From Sphingobium sp. DEHP117 (GTDB lineage: Bacteria; Pseudomonadota; Alphaproteobacteria; Sphingomonadales; Sphingomonadaceae): a DNA stretch of 64,000 nt. Positions 44,942-53,152 of this stretch are shown piece after piece. Numbering within the stretch: position 1 is the first letter of the stretch; each line of letters starts with the position of its first letter. The translations under genes and the position numbers were made by a program. A model generated the notes under the pieces. It saw only the letters and a list, made by a program, of their open reading frames with translations. It was not told the origin of the DNA and searched no databases. Where the stretch lies: positions 372,001-436,000 of the forward strand of contig NZ_JAPFBJ010000001.1 of NCBI RefSeq assembly GCF_030867385.1. The letters run 5' to 3'.

Positions 44942-46071
44942 ACCATCGCCTTGCGCATGATAGCGGCATAAATATCGCGCAGGGTGCCGAGGTCCTGAAC
45001 CGCCACCGCTTCATCGAGCTTGTGCATCGTCGCATTGCAGAGGCCAAATTCCACCACCGGGCATAGCGCCGAGAGGAAACGGGCATCGGATGTCCCGCCC
45101 GTGGTCGAAAGTTCGGGCGCGAGGCCTGTCGCTTCGCTGATCGCCTGGCTGATGAGGGAGGAAAATTCGCCCGGCGGGGTGAGAAACGCCTCGCCGCTGA
45201 TCTTCGCTTCCAGCGCGCCGCCTTCCGCCTCCACCAGCGAGCGGACGCGCTCGGTCAACCCGGCCCCGGTGTGCATGTCATTGAAGCGGATCGAGATGCG
45301 CGCCCGCGCTTCGCCCGGGATCATGTTCGTCGCGTCATTGCCCACGGAAATGTCGGTGATTTCGATGTTGCTGGGCTGAAACCAGTCGTTGCCGCTGTCC
45401 AGCTCTATCGCCTCTATCGCAGCGAGGATGCGCACCAGCCGCGGGATCGGGTTGTCGGCCAGATGCGGATAGGCGACATGACCCTGCGTACCCTTCACGC
45501 TGATCCACATATTGACCGAGCCGCGCCGTCCGATTTTCACCATGTCGCCCAAGCGGTGAACGGAGGTCGGTTCACCAACCAGGCACAGGTCCGGCTTTAT
45601 TCCCTGCTCCGCCATCCTTTCCATGATCGCGCGGGTGCCATAGGTCGCCGCGCCCTCTTCATCACCGGTGATGAGCAGCGAGATGGTGCCGGGAAGGTCG
45701 AGGCAGGCGGGCAGGGCGGCGACGAAGCTCGCGATGCTGCCCTTCATATCCACCGCGCCGCGCCCATGCAGCAGGTCTCCGCGCCGCTCGGGCGTGAAGG
45801 GATCACTCGCCCAACCATGGCCAGGCGGCACGACATCGAGGTGCCCGGCGAAGGCGAAATGCCTGCCCGGCCCATTGCTGCGCAGGGCGATGAGGTTTTC
45901 CACCGGCCCGTCGGGCGCATCGCCCGTTATCCAGCGATCCACGGTGAAACCCAGCGGCGTGAGCATGGCTTCGAGCGCAGCGAACACCGGGCCGGTCGCA
46001 GGTGTGACCGAAGGGCAGGCGATCAATTGCTCGGCCAGCGGCACAGGATCGGTAAAGGTGGGATTGGACAT
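44929..46071 (-). CDS. dapE: succinyl-diaminopimelate desuccinylase
   Basis: The 380-residue M20 metallopeptidase makes LL-diaminopimelate for lysine and cell wall. The metal ligands are in FAGHLDVVPPG, GRGAVDMKGS, TGDEEGAA and a C-terminal CNATMHKLDE histidine; SGGTSDARF is also present. In-frame ATGs at 46071, 46077 and 46104 are all possible; the first matches the family length best. It is divergent from the cupin gene. Confidence 0.95.
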   Translation of the reverse strand: MSNPTFTDPVPLAEQLIACPSVTPATGPVFAALEAMLTPLGFTVDRWITGDAPDGPVENLIALRSNGPGRHFAFAGHLDVVPPGHGWASDPFTPERRGDLLHGRGAVDMKGSIASFVAALPACLDLPGTISLLITGDEEGAATYGTRAIMERMAEQGIKPDLCLVGEPTSVHRLGDMVKIGRRGSVNMWISVKGTQGHVAYPHLADNPIPRLVRILAAIEAIELDSGNDWFQPSNIEITDISVGNDATNMIPGEARARISIRFNDMHTGAGLTERVRSLVEAEGGALEAKISGEAFLTPPGEFSSLISQAISEATGLAPELSTTGGTSDARFLSALCPVVEFGLCNATMHKLDEAVAVQDLGTLRDIYAAIMRKAMVQAA

Positions 46072-46128
46072 CGGCATGGCGCTGCGATAGCGAATGATTG
46101 CCATCAGCGCCAGATGAGGGATGCGCCC

Positions 46129-46575
46129 ATGCCGAAGATCGACCTCGCCTCCATCCCAGCCACCAACAGCACAGGCTATCCGGCGGAGTATAAGGGCGTG
46201 GTCGATGGGCGCTGGGTGCGGCGGCTGGCGCCGCTGTTCGGCCTTGCCGATTTCGGTGTGAGCCATGTGACGCTCAAGCCCGGCGCGGCGTCATCGCAAC
46301 GGCACTGGCATGAGGACGAGGATGAGCTGGTGGTGATGCTGTCCGGCGAAGCGGTGCTGATCGACGACAGCGGGCGCAGCCCGCTTGCGCCGGGAGACAT
46401 AGCCATATTCCCCAAGAATGACGGCAATGGCCACCATATCGTCAACGAAGGGGCGCAGGACTGCATTTTTGTGGCGATCGGCAGGCCGCCGGTCGGCGAC
46501 TGTCACTATCCCGATATCGACATGGCGTTTTCGGCGGCGACGGGATTTGTGCGCAAGGATGGTGGGGCTTTCTAG
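46129..46575 (+). CDS. cupin-domain protein
   Basis: The 148-residue single cupin has motif 1 RHWHEDEDELVVMLSGE and motif 2 DIAIFPKNDGNGHHIVN, with the metal-binding His/Glu set largely kept. Such small cupins are often sugar- or auxin-like-compound binding or of unknown role. It lies 11 bases before apt and may be in its operon. Confidence 0.82.
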   Translation: MPKIDLASIPATNSTGYPAEYKGVVDGRWVRRLAPLFGLADFGVSHVTLKPGAASSQRHWHEDEDELVVMLSGEAVLIDDSGRSPLAPGDIAIFPKNDGNGHHIVNEGAQDCIFVAIGRPPVGDCHYPDIDMAFSAATGFVRKDGGAF

Positions 46576-46586
46576 GGGGATATCAG

Positions 46587-47138
46587 ATGCTGGATCAAAT
46601 CGATGCCAATGCCGATCTTGCTGCCTTAGTGCGCACGATCCCGGATTTTCCAAAGCCTGGCATACTCTTTCGCGATGTTTCGACACTGCTGCTGGATGGG
46701 CCGGGATTTCGCGCGGCGATCGACCGGCTGATCGCGACCTTCGACACGGGAGAGGTGGACCTGATCGCGGGGATCGAGGCGCGTGGGTTCATCGTGGCCT
46801 CGGCGCTGAGCTATGCACTGGGAAAGGGCAAGATCATGCTACGCAAATCGGGGAAGCTGCCCGGCGCCGCCGTTGGGGTCGACTACGCACTGGAATATGG
46901 CACGGACCGGATCGAGATGCATGTCGGCGCGGTGAAGGCAGGATCGCGGGTGCTGCTGGTCGATGATCTGATCGCGACCGGCGGGACGGCGCTTGCGGGC
47001 GTGCAGTTGCTGCGGGGCGAAGGCGCTGTGGTGACGCAGGCGCGGTTTTTAGTGGACCTGCCCGATCTGGGTGGTGCGGCGCGGTTGGCGAACGCGGGCG
47101 TGAGGAGCGGCGCGCTGCTCGCCTTTCCGGGGCACTGA
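46587..47138 (+). CDS. apt: adenine phosphoribosyltransferase
   Basis: The 183-residue salvage enzyme makes AMP from adenine and PRPP. It has DFPKPGILFRDVSTLL, GIEARGFIVASALSYALGKG and the PRPP loop VLLVDDLIATGGTA. The nucleosidase gene starts three bases after its stop, giving an adenine-release and recapture pair. Confidence 0.96.
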   Translation: MLDQIDANADLAALVRTIPDFPKPGILFRDVSTLLLDGPGFRAAIDRLIATFDTGEVDLIAGIEARGFIVASALSYALGKGKIMLRKSGKLPGAAVGVDYALEYGTDRIEMHVGAVKAGSRVLLVDDLIATGGTALAGVQLLRGEGAVVTQARFLVDLPDLGGAARLANAGVRSGALLAFPGH

Positions 47139-47141
47139 ACC

Positions 47142-47810
47142 GTGAGAGTAGCATTGATCACAGGGGTGGAGCAGGAAGCGGACGCGTTTCTGCCGGGGCG
47201 GCACGACAGGCTGGAACAACACGGGCATTTGTCGGTGCGGTTCGTGAGGCACGGCGCGCATGAAATTGCAGTAACCTGTTGTGGCGTCGGCAAGGTCAAT
47301 GCCGCGATCGCCGCGACGTTGCTGGCGGGTCTGCATCATGCCGAGCTGTTGATGATCATCGGCACGGCGGGTAAGCTATCGGACATCGCGGGCGACTGTT
47401 TCGTCATCCACGAGGCTGTGCAGGGTGACTATGGCGCGCAGCGGCCCGAGGGGTTTGCGCATTTCACGGCAGGCAGTTGGCCGATAGGCGTTGCGCAAGT
47501 CGAGGCCTTTCGCGCGCAGCCACTGCCGGACATTGGATTGCCGCAAGCGCGGATCGTCACGGGGGACAGCTTTGTCGAGTGCCCGGATCACAGCATGCGC
47601 CTGCGCGATGGCCTCAGCGGCGACCTCGTCGATATGGAGACCGGCGCGCTGGCGCAGGTGGCGCAGCGGCTCGGCCTGCCCTGGGCCGGGATCAAGGCGA
47701 CCACCGACGACGCCAACGGAGAAAGTGCGGGCGACTTCCAGACCAATCTGCTGTTGGCGGCGCGCCGCGCGGCGGAAGCGGCAGAGTGGGCTATCAGCCT
47801 CTTGCGATAG
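47142..47810 (+). CDS. MTA/SAH nucleosidase-like phosphorylase-fold protein
   Basis: The 222-residue protein has the PNP/UDP fold: VALITGVEQEADAF, CCGVGKVNAAIAATLL, IIGTAGKLSD, TGDSFV and DLVDMETGALAQVAQRLG with the substrate-binding ME, then ATTDDANG-type end. Start is GTG 47142, three bases after apt. Cleaving methylthioadenosine or S-adenosylhomocysteine would give adenine for Apt. Close relatives are often annotated only as phosphorylase. Confidence 0.82.
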   Translation: MRVALITGVEQEADAFLPGRHDRLEQHGHLSVRFVRHGAHEIAVTCCGVGKVNAAIAATLLAGLHHAELLMIIGTAGKLSDIAGDCFVIHEAVQGDYGAQRPEGFAHFTAGSWPIGVAQVEAFRAQPLPDIGLPQARIVTGDSFVECPDHSMRLRDGLSGDLVDMETGALAQVAQRLGLPWAGIKATTDDANGESAGDFQTNLLLAARRAAEAAEWAISLLR

Positions 47811-47884
47811 GCGCCATTGCGCTGCAGCGCAAAATAGGCTAGGGGCCGCGCCGATACGCCTCCTCTAAAACGAGCAGATATTTC

Positions 47885-49717
47885 ATGAGCCTCCGCAATG
47901 TGGCCATCATCGCGCACGTCGATCATGGCAAGACCACCCTCGTTGACCAGCTTTTCCGCCAGTCCGGCACCTTCCGCGACAATCAGCGCGTCGAAGAGCG
48001 GGCGATGGACTCGAACGACCTCGAGAAAGAGCGGGGCATCACCATCCTCGCCAAGCCGACCTCGGTGGAGTGGGCGCCTCCGGGCGGCGGAGAGCCGGTG
48101 CGCATCAACATCGTCGATACGCCGGGCCACGCCGACTTCGGCGGCGAGGTGGAGCGCATCCTCTCGATGGTCGATGGCGTGATCCTGCTCGTCGACAGCT
48201 CCGAAGGCGCGATGCCGCAGACCAAGTTCGTCACCGGCAAGGCGCTGGCGCTTGGCCTGCGTCCTATCGTGGTCGTCAACAAGGTAGACCGGCCCGACCA
48301 GCGCATCCAGGAGGTGCTGGACGAGGTGTTCGACCTGTTCGTCTCGCTCGATGCAACCGACGAGCAGCTCGACTTCCCCGTGCTCTACGCCTCAGGCCGC
48401 AACGGCTATGCCAGCGAGGACCCGGATCGGCGCGAGGGCGACCTGATCCCGCTGTTCGAGAAGATCGTCGAGCATGTGCCGCCGCCGGCGCTGGATATCG
48501 ATGCGCCGTTCACCTTTCTCGTGACGCTGCTCGATCGTGACAATTTCCTCGGCCGTATTCTCACCGGCCGCGTGACCTCAGGCACGGTGAAGGTCAACCA
48601 GGCGATCCACGCGCTCGATATGGACGGCAAGGTGATCGAAACCGGCCGCGCCTCGAAGCTGATGGCGTTTCGCGGGCTGGACCGGGTGCCGGTCGAAACC
48701 GCTCAGGCGGGCGACATTATCAGCCTTGCGGGCCTTACGGTTGCGACCGTGGCGAACACGATTGCCGACACCTCCGTCAGTACGCCGATTCAGGCTCAGC
48801 CCATCGACCCGCCGACCCTGTCCATGCGCTTTGCCGTGAATGACTCACCCATGGCGGGCCGGGAAGGCGACAAGGTGACGAGCCGCATGATCCGCGACCG
48901 TCTGTTCCGCGAGGGCGAGAGCAATGTCGCGATTCGCGTGACCGAGGCAGAGGACAAGGACAGCTTCGAGGTCGCGGGGCGCGGCGAACTTCAGCTCGGC
49001 GTGTTGATCGAGACGATGCGCCGGGAAGGCTTCGAGCTGGGCATTTCCCGCCCGCGCGTGCTGTTCCGCGAAGGACCGGACGGCCGCGAGGAACCCTATG
49101 AAACCGTCATCATCGACGTGGACGACGAGCATGCTGGCACCGTCGTCGAGAAGATGGCGATCCGCAAGGCAGAGATGACCGACATGCGCCCCTCCGGCGG
49201 CGGCAAGACGCGGATCATCTTTTCCGCCCCGTCGCGCGGGATGATCGGCTATCATGGCGAGTTCCTGAGCGACACACGTGGCACCGGCATCATGAACCGT
49301 CTGTTCGAGAAATATGGCCCCTACAAGGGCGCGATCGAGGGTCGCAAGAACGGTGTGCTGATCTCCAACGGCACGGGCGAGGCCGTTGCCTATGCGCTTG
49401 GGCCGCTCGAGGAGCGCGGCGTGCTGTTCGTCTCGCCCGGCGAGGCGCTGTACGAGGGGATGATCATCGGCGAGAATGCGAAGCCGGAAGACCTTGAGGT
49501 CAACCCGATGAAGAGCAAGCAGCTCACCAACTTCCGCTCCAGCGGCAAGGACGACCAGATCCGCCTCACGCCGCCGCGGCGGATGACGCTGGAGCAGGCG
49601 ATCGCCTATATCGACGAGGACGAGATGGTGGAGGTGACGCCCAAGTCCATCCGCATCCGCAAGCGCCACCTCGATCCGCACGAGCGCAAGCGCGCGAACC
49701 GCGCCAAGGCGGCTTAA
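47885..49717 (+). CDS. typA: ribosome-associated GTPase TypA/BipA
   Basis: The 610-residue translational GTPase has G1 [15 protein letters not shown]2 [10 protein letters not shown]3 [15 protein letters not shown]4 [12 protein letters not shown]-like domains, and the BipA C-terminal domain ([20 protein letters not shown]). It aids 50S assembly under cold and stress. Length is normal. Confidence 0.97.
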   Translation: MSLRNVAIIAHVDHGKTTLVDQLFRQSGTFRDNQRVEERAMDSNDLEKERGITILAKPTSVEWAPPGGGEPVRINIVDTPGHADFGGEVERILSMVDGVILLVDSSEGAMPQTKFVTGKALALGLRPIVVVNKVDRPDQRIQEVLDEVFDLFVSLDATDEQLDFPVLYASGRNGYASEDPDRREGDLIPLFEKIVEHVPPPALDIDAPFTFLVTLLDRDNFLGRILTGRVTSGTVKVNQAIHALDMDGKVIETGRASKLMAFRGLDRVPVETAQAGDIISLAGLTVATVANTIADTSVSTPIQAQPIDPPTLSMRFAVNDSPMAGREGDKVTSRMIRDRLFREGESNVAIRVTEAEDKDSFEVAGRGELQLGVLIETMRREGFELGISRPRVLFREGPDGREEPYETVIIDVDDEHAGTVVEKMAIRKAEMTDMRPSGGGKTRIIFSAPSRGMIGYHGEFLSDTRGTGIMNRLFEKYGPYKGAIEGRKNGVLISNGTGEAVAYALGPLEERGVLFVSPGEALYEGMIIGENAKPEDLEVNPMKSKQLTNFRSSGKDDQIRLTPPRRMTLEQAIAYIDEDEMVEVTPKSIRIRKRHLDPHERKRANRAKAA

Positions 49718-49730
49718 ATCCCGTTACCGG

Positions 49731-49753
49731 ACCACGCCGCCGGGTGGCGTGGT
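49731..49753. terminator. hairpin at the convergent ends of typA and the carbonic anhydrase gene
   Basis: ACCACGCC and GGCGTGGT form an eight-bp perfect stem abutting the carbonic anhydrase stop. There is no clear T run on either strand. Confidence 0.45.
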
Positions 49754-50491
49754 TCAGTCGGCGATAAGACGTCGCCCGTTCAGCGGCTGGACCGGTCGCG
49801 CGTTTTCGCCAAGTATCGCGTGTAGCGCGCCGATCTGCTCCTTGCTGGCGTGGGCGGGCTGGACCGCCACATGCCAGGTCACGCCCTCGCTACACGGTGG
49901 CGTGGTGAGCGAGCCTGCGTACCGGTACACATGCAGATCATGGGGCAGCAGGGCGGCGGGGTTCAGCGCCACGCCTGCCACCTCGTGTGCCGGGGTCATG
50001 CTCTTGGGTGCGTGGGAAATCAGGTTGGCCAGTTCGGCATTGGGTGCGCCCTCCTCGAACATGACGCCGAGCACGGCAAGCTTGCCGGCGGCATCCTTGT
50101 GCACGAAGTGCGCGACCATGGGATAGTGCTTGCCGTTGAACGCCTCTTCCGATGGTGTGTGGAAATGCACCTGCACGAGATTGTAGCTGTGCCCGCCACT
50201 CTCCAGGGTGGAGCCGGGCGAGAAGTTCGCCTGCACCGTGTGGCCGTTGTGCAGCAGGCTGAGCGCCCCGGCATGATAGTCTGCGCGGACCGGAACGGCC
50301 TGTTTGGCGTCGAACGCGGCGTGGTCGATCGGTGATTGCGTCTTGCCAGTGGCGCAGGTTGCAAAGTCCGGCGCGAGCGCGCCCCAATGCTCCGGCCCCT
50401 CCGCTCCCTCATAGCTCCAGTGGGGCGCATGGCCCGTCGCGGCGGCCATCGTCATCGATATGGCGGACGCCAATGTAAGTAATGCTTGCAC
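49754..50491 (-). CDS. alpha-class carbonic anhydrase, secreted
   Basis: The 245-residue protein has a signal peptide (cut near AAATGHA) and the alpha-CA core: HWSYEGAEGPEHWG, SPIDH, zinc histidines in VQVHFHTPSEE and MVAHFVHKD, and YAGSLTTPPCSEGVTW near the end. It interconverts CO2 and bicarbonate in the periplasm. The gene is alone; typA converges on it. Confidence 0.93.
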   Translation of the reverse strand: MQALLTLASAISMTMAAATGHAPHWSYEGAEGPEHWGALAPDFATCATGKTQSPIDHAAFDAKQAVPVRADYHAGALSLLHNGHTVQANFSPGSTLESGGHSYNLVQVHFHTPSEEAFNGKHYPMVAHFVHKDAAGKLAVLGVMFEEGAPNAELANLISHAPKSMTPAHEVAGVALNPAALLPHDLHVYRYAGSLTTPPCSEGVTWHVAVQPAHASKEQIGALHAILGENARPVQPLNGRRLIAD

Positions 50492-50585
50492 GAAATGTCT
50501 CCCGGATAGCGAAATATAGTTTCCCCATTGTAGGATGGAGAATGGCAGTCCGGGTGTTGGGGGGAGGCAGGGGTTCGGCCGGGGG

Positions 50586-51335
50586 TCAGCTCAGAGCGTC
50601 CCAGACGAGTTTTGCGCCGATGGCGACAAGCATAATATTGGCGAAGACATAGAAGCGAGGGCCGTTCATACGGTTCACCAACCTTGCCCCGGCCAGCGTC
50701 GCCAGCGTGGCGACCGGGATGAACAGTGCGGCCAGCAGGAGAGAGTCGCGGCTAAAAGCGCCCAGCGCCACGAAAGCGGGAACCTTTGCCCAGTTGATGG
50801 CGGCAAACAGAACTGCCCCGGTGCCTACGAAAACCCGGTGGGGCAGCCTTTTCGGGATCAGCCACATTTGCAGTGGCGGGGCGCCTGCATGGCCGATCTG
50901 GCTCGTGAAGCCACAGAAGAAGCCGAAGATGATGCCGGGCCATTGCCGGGTCGACGGCTGGCTGATCGCAACGGCATGATAAGCCATCCACAAGCGCCAC
51001 AAGCCAAAGGCCATCGAGATCATGCCCAGCAACGCCAAAATCGCGGAGGGCGAGACGGAGGCGGCAAAAATGGCCGCCGCGGCGATCCCCACCAAAGCGC
51101 CGGGGAGCATCCACGCAACGATGGCCTTGTCCCAGCTGTCGCGATAGAGCCACACGCTGAATGCGTCCTGTGCGATCAGCACGGGCAGGAGGATTGCGGC
51201 AGCCTCCACCGGGGGAAACACCATCGCCATCAACGGCATCCCCAATATGCCCAGACCAGCAAGGCCGCCCTTGGCAAAGCCGATGCTGCACAGGCTCAGT
51301 AGGATCAGCAGGAGAGACATCGGCTCGGTCGGCAT
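50586..51335 (-). CDS. TauE/SafE-family permease
   Basis: The 249-residue membrane protein has about seven to eight helices. It starts LLLILLSLCSIGFAKGGLAGLG and has GFFCGFTSQIGHAGAPPLQMWLIP, the repeated family motif. Members export sulfite, sulfoacetate or related anions; no sulfur genes lie nearby. ATG 51335 and 51320 are both possible; the 79-codon upstream frame is not family-like. Confidence 0.85.
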   Translation of the reverse strand: MPTEPMSLLLILLSLCSIGFAKGGLAGLGILGMPLMAMVFPPVEAAAILLPVLIAQDAFSVWLYRDSWDKAIVAWMLPGALVGIAAAAIFAASVSPSAILALLGMISMAFGLWRLWMAYHAVAISQPSTRQWPGIIFGFFCGFTSQIGHAGAPPLQMWLIPKRLPHRVFVGTGAVLFAAINWAKVPAFVALGAFSRDSLLLAALFIPVATLATLAGARLVNRMNGPRFYVFANIMLVAIGAKLVWDALS

Positions 51336-51392
51336 GGCCGCGCGATATAGGGGGGAGTTGAAGTGAGGGCCAGACAATATGATAAGCGGCTG

Positions 51393-51851
51393 ATGAGACA
51401 CCGGCTTGCCACATCGGACAGTGAACTTCTGTTCGTTTACGGCACCTTGCGGCGCGGTTGCGACAACCAACAGGCGCATCGCCTGCATTCGGAGAGCAGC
51501 TGGCTCGGGACGGGGCTTGCACGCGGTCGTCTTTACAGGGTGGACTGGTATCCGGCACTGGTAGCCGATCAAGAGGCAGGATGGGTGGCGGGCGATATCC
51601 TGCGGATGGCGGACCCGGATGCGACTCTGGCATGGCTCGATGCCTATGAGGAGTGCGGCCCCGCCTTTCCGCAGCCGCAGGAGTATCGGCGGGAGCCAAT
51701 CGACATTGTGTTCGCCGGTGCGCAGGTGCGGGCTTGGGCCTATCTTTATAACCGCCCGCTCGATGGGCTGAAGCCGGTACCGGACGGCGACTGGCTAAGT
51801 GGACAGAGTTCTTCTGCCGATCCTGTCGATCAGCCAGATTGCCGAGAGTGA
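51393..51851 (+). CDS. gamma-glutamylcyclotransferase-like (AIG2/GGCT) protein
   Basis: About 152 residues. The family's anchor LLFVYGTLRRG is near residue 15, and the acidic YEECGPAFPQPQEYRRE lies in the middle, with ARAWAYLYNRPL-type end. I chose ATG 51393; a GTG at 51363 in frame is the alternative. The last ~19 codons overlap the convergent PepSY gene and look non-family, so a stop has probably been lost. Confidence 0.75.
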   Translation: MRHRLATSDSELLFVYGTLRRGCDNQQAHRLHSESSWLGTGLARGRLYRVDWYPALVADQEAGWVAGDILRMADPDATLAWLDAYEECGPAFPQPQEYRREPIDIVFAGAQVRAWAYLYNRPLDGLKPVPDGDWLSGQSSSADPVDQPDCRE

Positions 51852-53150
51852 TAGCGCGAACAGCGGCAGCGTGAGGAAGAAAAATCCGCCGATCGCCAGC
51901 ACAGCCGCGCTGCGTGCCGGAGCGCGCGGGGCGGGCGGTACGCCAAGGCCGCCCTGCGGCTTGCGCCGCCGCCACTGGATAAAGCCGGTAACGCTGAGCG
52001 CCACCAAAGCGAAGGCGGTGAGCAGCCCGATGAGCTGATTGACCCAGCCGAACAGCGCCCCCTCGTGCCATGCGATGCCATAGCCCACCACCCGGTCGAT
52101 CACATGCTTGTCGGCAAAGGTGTCGCGGCTGACTTCCTGCGCGCCGGCGGCATCGTAACGGATGGTGATGCGCCGGGGGCGGTCCTGCGTGTCGGAGCGA
52201 ACCGTCCAAGTAGGGCCAGCCTTTGCGCCGAAAGCCTGCGGTGCGCCGGGTGGCGTGACGATGACGGGGAAGGGCAGATGCTCCGCCTGCGCCTTGTCGA
52301 CGATGGCATTCAACCGGTCTGGCGCGGGATGTGCGTGATGGTGCGATGCGCCTGTCATCATGGCGCTGTGGTCATGCTCGGCGTGAAGCGCATGCTCGCC
52401 CGCATCTTCTGACGCTCCCGGCGCGCGACCGCCGATCGTCCAATCCTGCGCGCCCTTTACCCAGCCCATCTGTTCGCGCACCGTCTTGAAGCTGCTGCCC
52501 CACACGCCCGCCCATGGCAGCCCGGTGACCAGCAGCACGAGGGCAAGCCCCGAGACCCAGAAACCGGTGACTGCGTGCAGATCCCGCCAGAGCACGCGCG
52601 GCTCCTGCTTGAGCCGCGGCCAGAGCACGCCCGCCGCGCCCCGCCCGCGCGGCCACCAGAGATAAAGGCCGGTGGCAATCATCACGATGGCCCAGCTCGC
52701 CGCCAGCTCGACCAGCCAGCTTCCCCTTGGGCCGAGCAGCAGCTGGCCGTGAATATCATGGGCGATCTGCATGATCCGCCATTCCGGGTCGATCGAGCCG
52801 ACTACGTCGCCCTGCGGCGAGACGAATACGTCGCGCATGCCCTTGTCGCCCGGTAAGGCGATGTGGATCAGCGCGGCGTCGCCGCTGCGCCCGGGCAGGC
52901 GATAGCTGTGGAAGGCGGCGCCCGGAAAGGCCGCGAGCGCCGCGTCGCGCTGTGCCGAGGGAGCAACCGCGCCAGCAACCGCCAGCCCCTGAAAAGCGCG
53001 CTCTTCCCAGCGTTCGATCTGCGGCTTGAACAGATAGAGCGCGCCCGTGAGCGATAGGACCAGCACCATCGGCATGACGAACAGCCCGGCATAGAAATGC
53101 CAGCGCCACAGCATGCGATAGAGCGCGGTTTTTTCGGAAGAACTCGCCAT
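51795..53150 (-). CDS. PepSY-associated TM-helix protein (PiuB-like)
   Basis: The 451-residue inner-membrane protein has RMLWRWHFYAGLFVMPMVLVLSLTGALYLFKP, then IAHDIHGQLLLG, RDLHAVTGFWVSGLALVLL and a C-terminal FGWVNQLIGLLTAFALVALSVTG, all typical of the PepSY_TM (DUF2271-like) iron-uptake proteins, with a His-rich loop (HALHAEHDHSAMMTGASHHHAH, pieces) in the middle. It starts two bases after the TonB receptor stop, with GGAG nine bases upstream. The likely job is reduction or passage of the metal brought in by the receptor. Confidence 0.85.
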   Translation of the reverse strand: MASSSEKTALYRMLWRWHFYAGLFVMPMVLVLSLTGALYLFKPQIERWEERAFQGLAVAGAVAPSAQRDAALAAFPGAAFHSYRLPGRSGDAALIHIALPGDKGMRDVFVSPQGDVVGSIDPEWRIMQIAHDIHGQLLLGPRGSWLVELAASWAIVMIATGLYLWWPRGRGAAGVLWPRLKQEPRVLWRDLHAVTGFWVSGLALVLLVTGLPWAGVWGSSFKTVREQMGWVKGAQDWTIGGRAPGASEDAGEHALHAEHDHSAMMTGASHHHAHPAPDRLNAIVDKAQAEHLPFPVIVTPPGAPQAFGAKAGPTWTVRSDTQDRPRRITIRYDAAGAQEVSRDTFADKHVIDRVVGYGIAWHEGALFGWVNQLIGLLTAFALVALSVTGFIQWRRRKPQGGLGVPPAPRAPARSAAVLAIGGFFFLTLPLFALSLSAIWLIDRIGRRTLST

Positions 53151-53152
53151 CG

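Noticed and set aside
50752-52209. 485-residue - strand frame across TauE/SafE and PepSY genes
   Set aside because: It is out of frame with both genes and crosses their boundaries.
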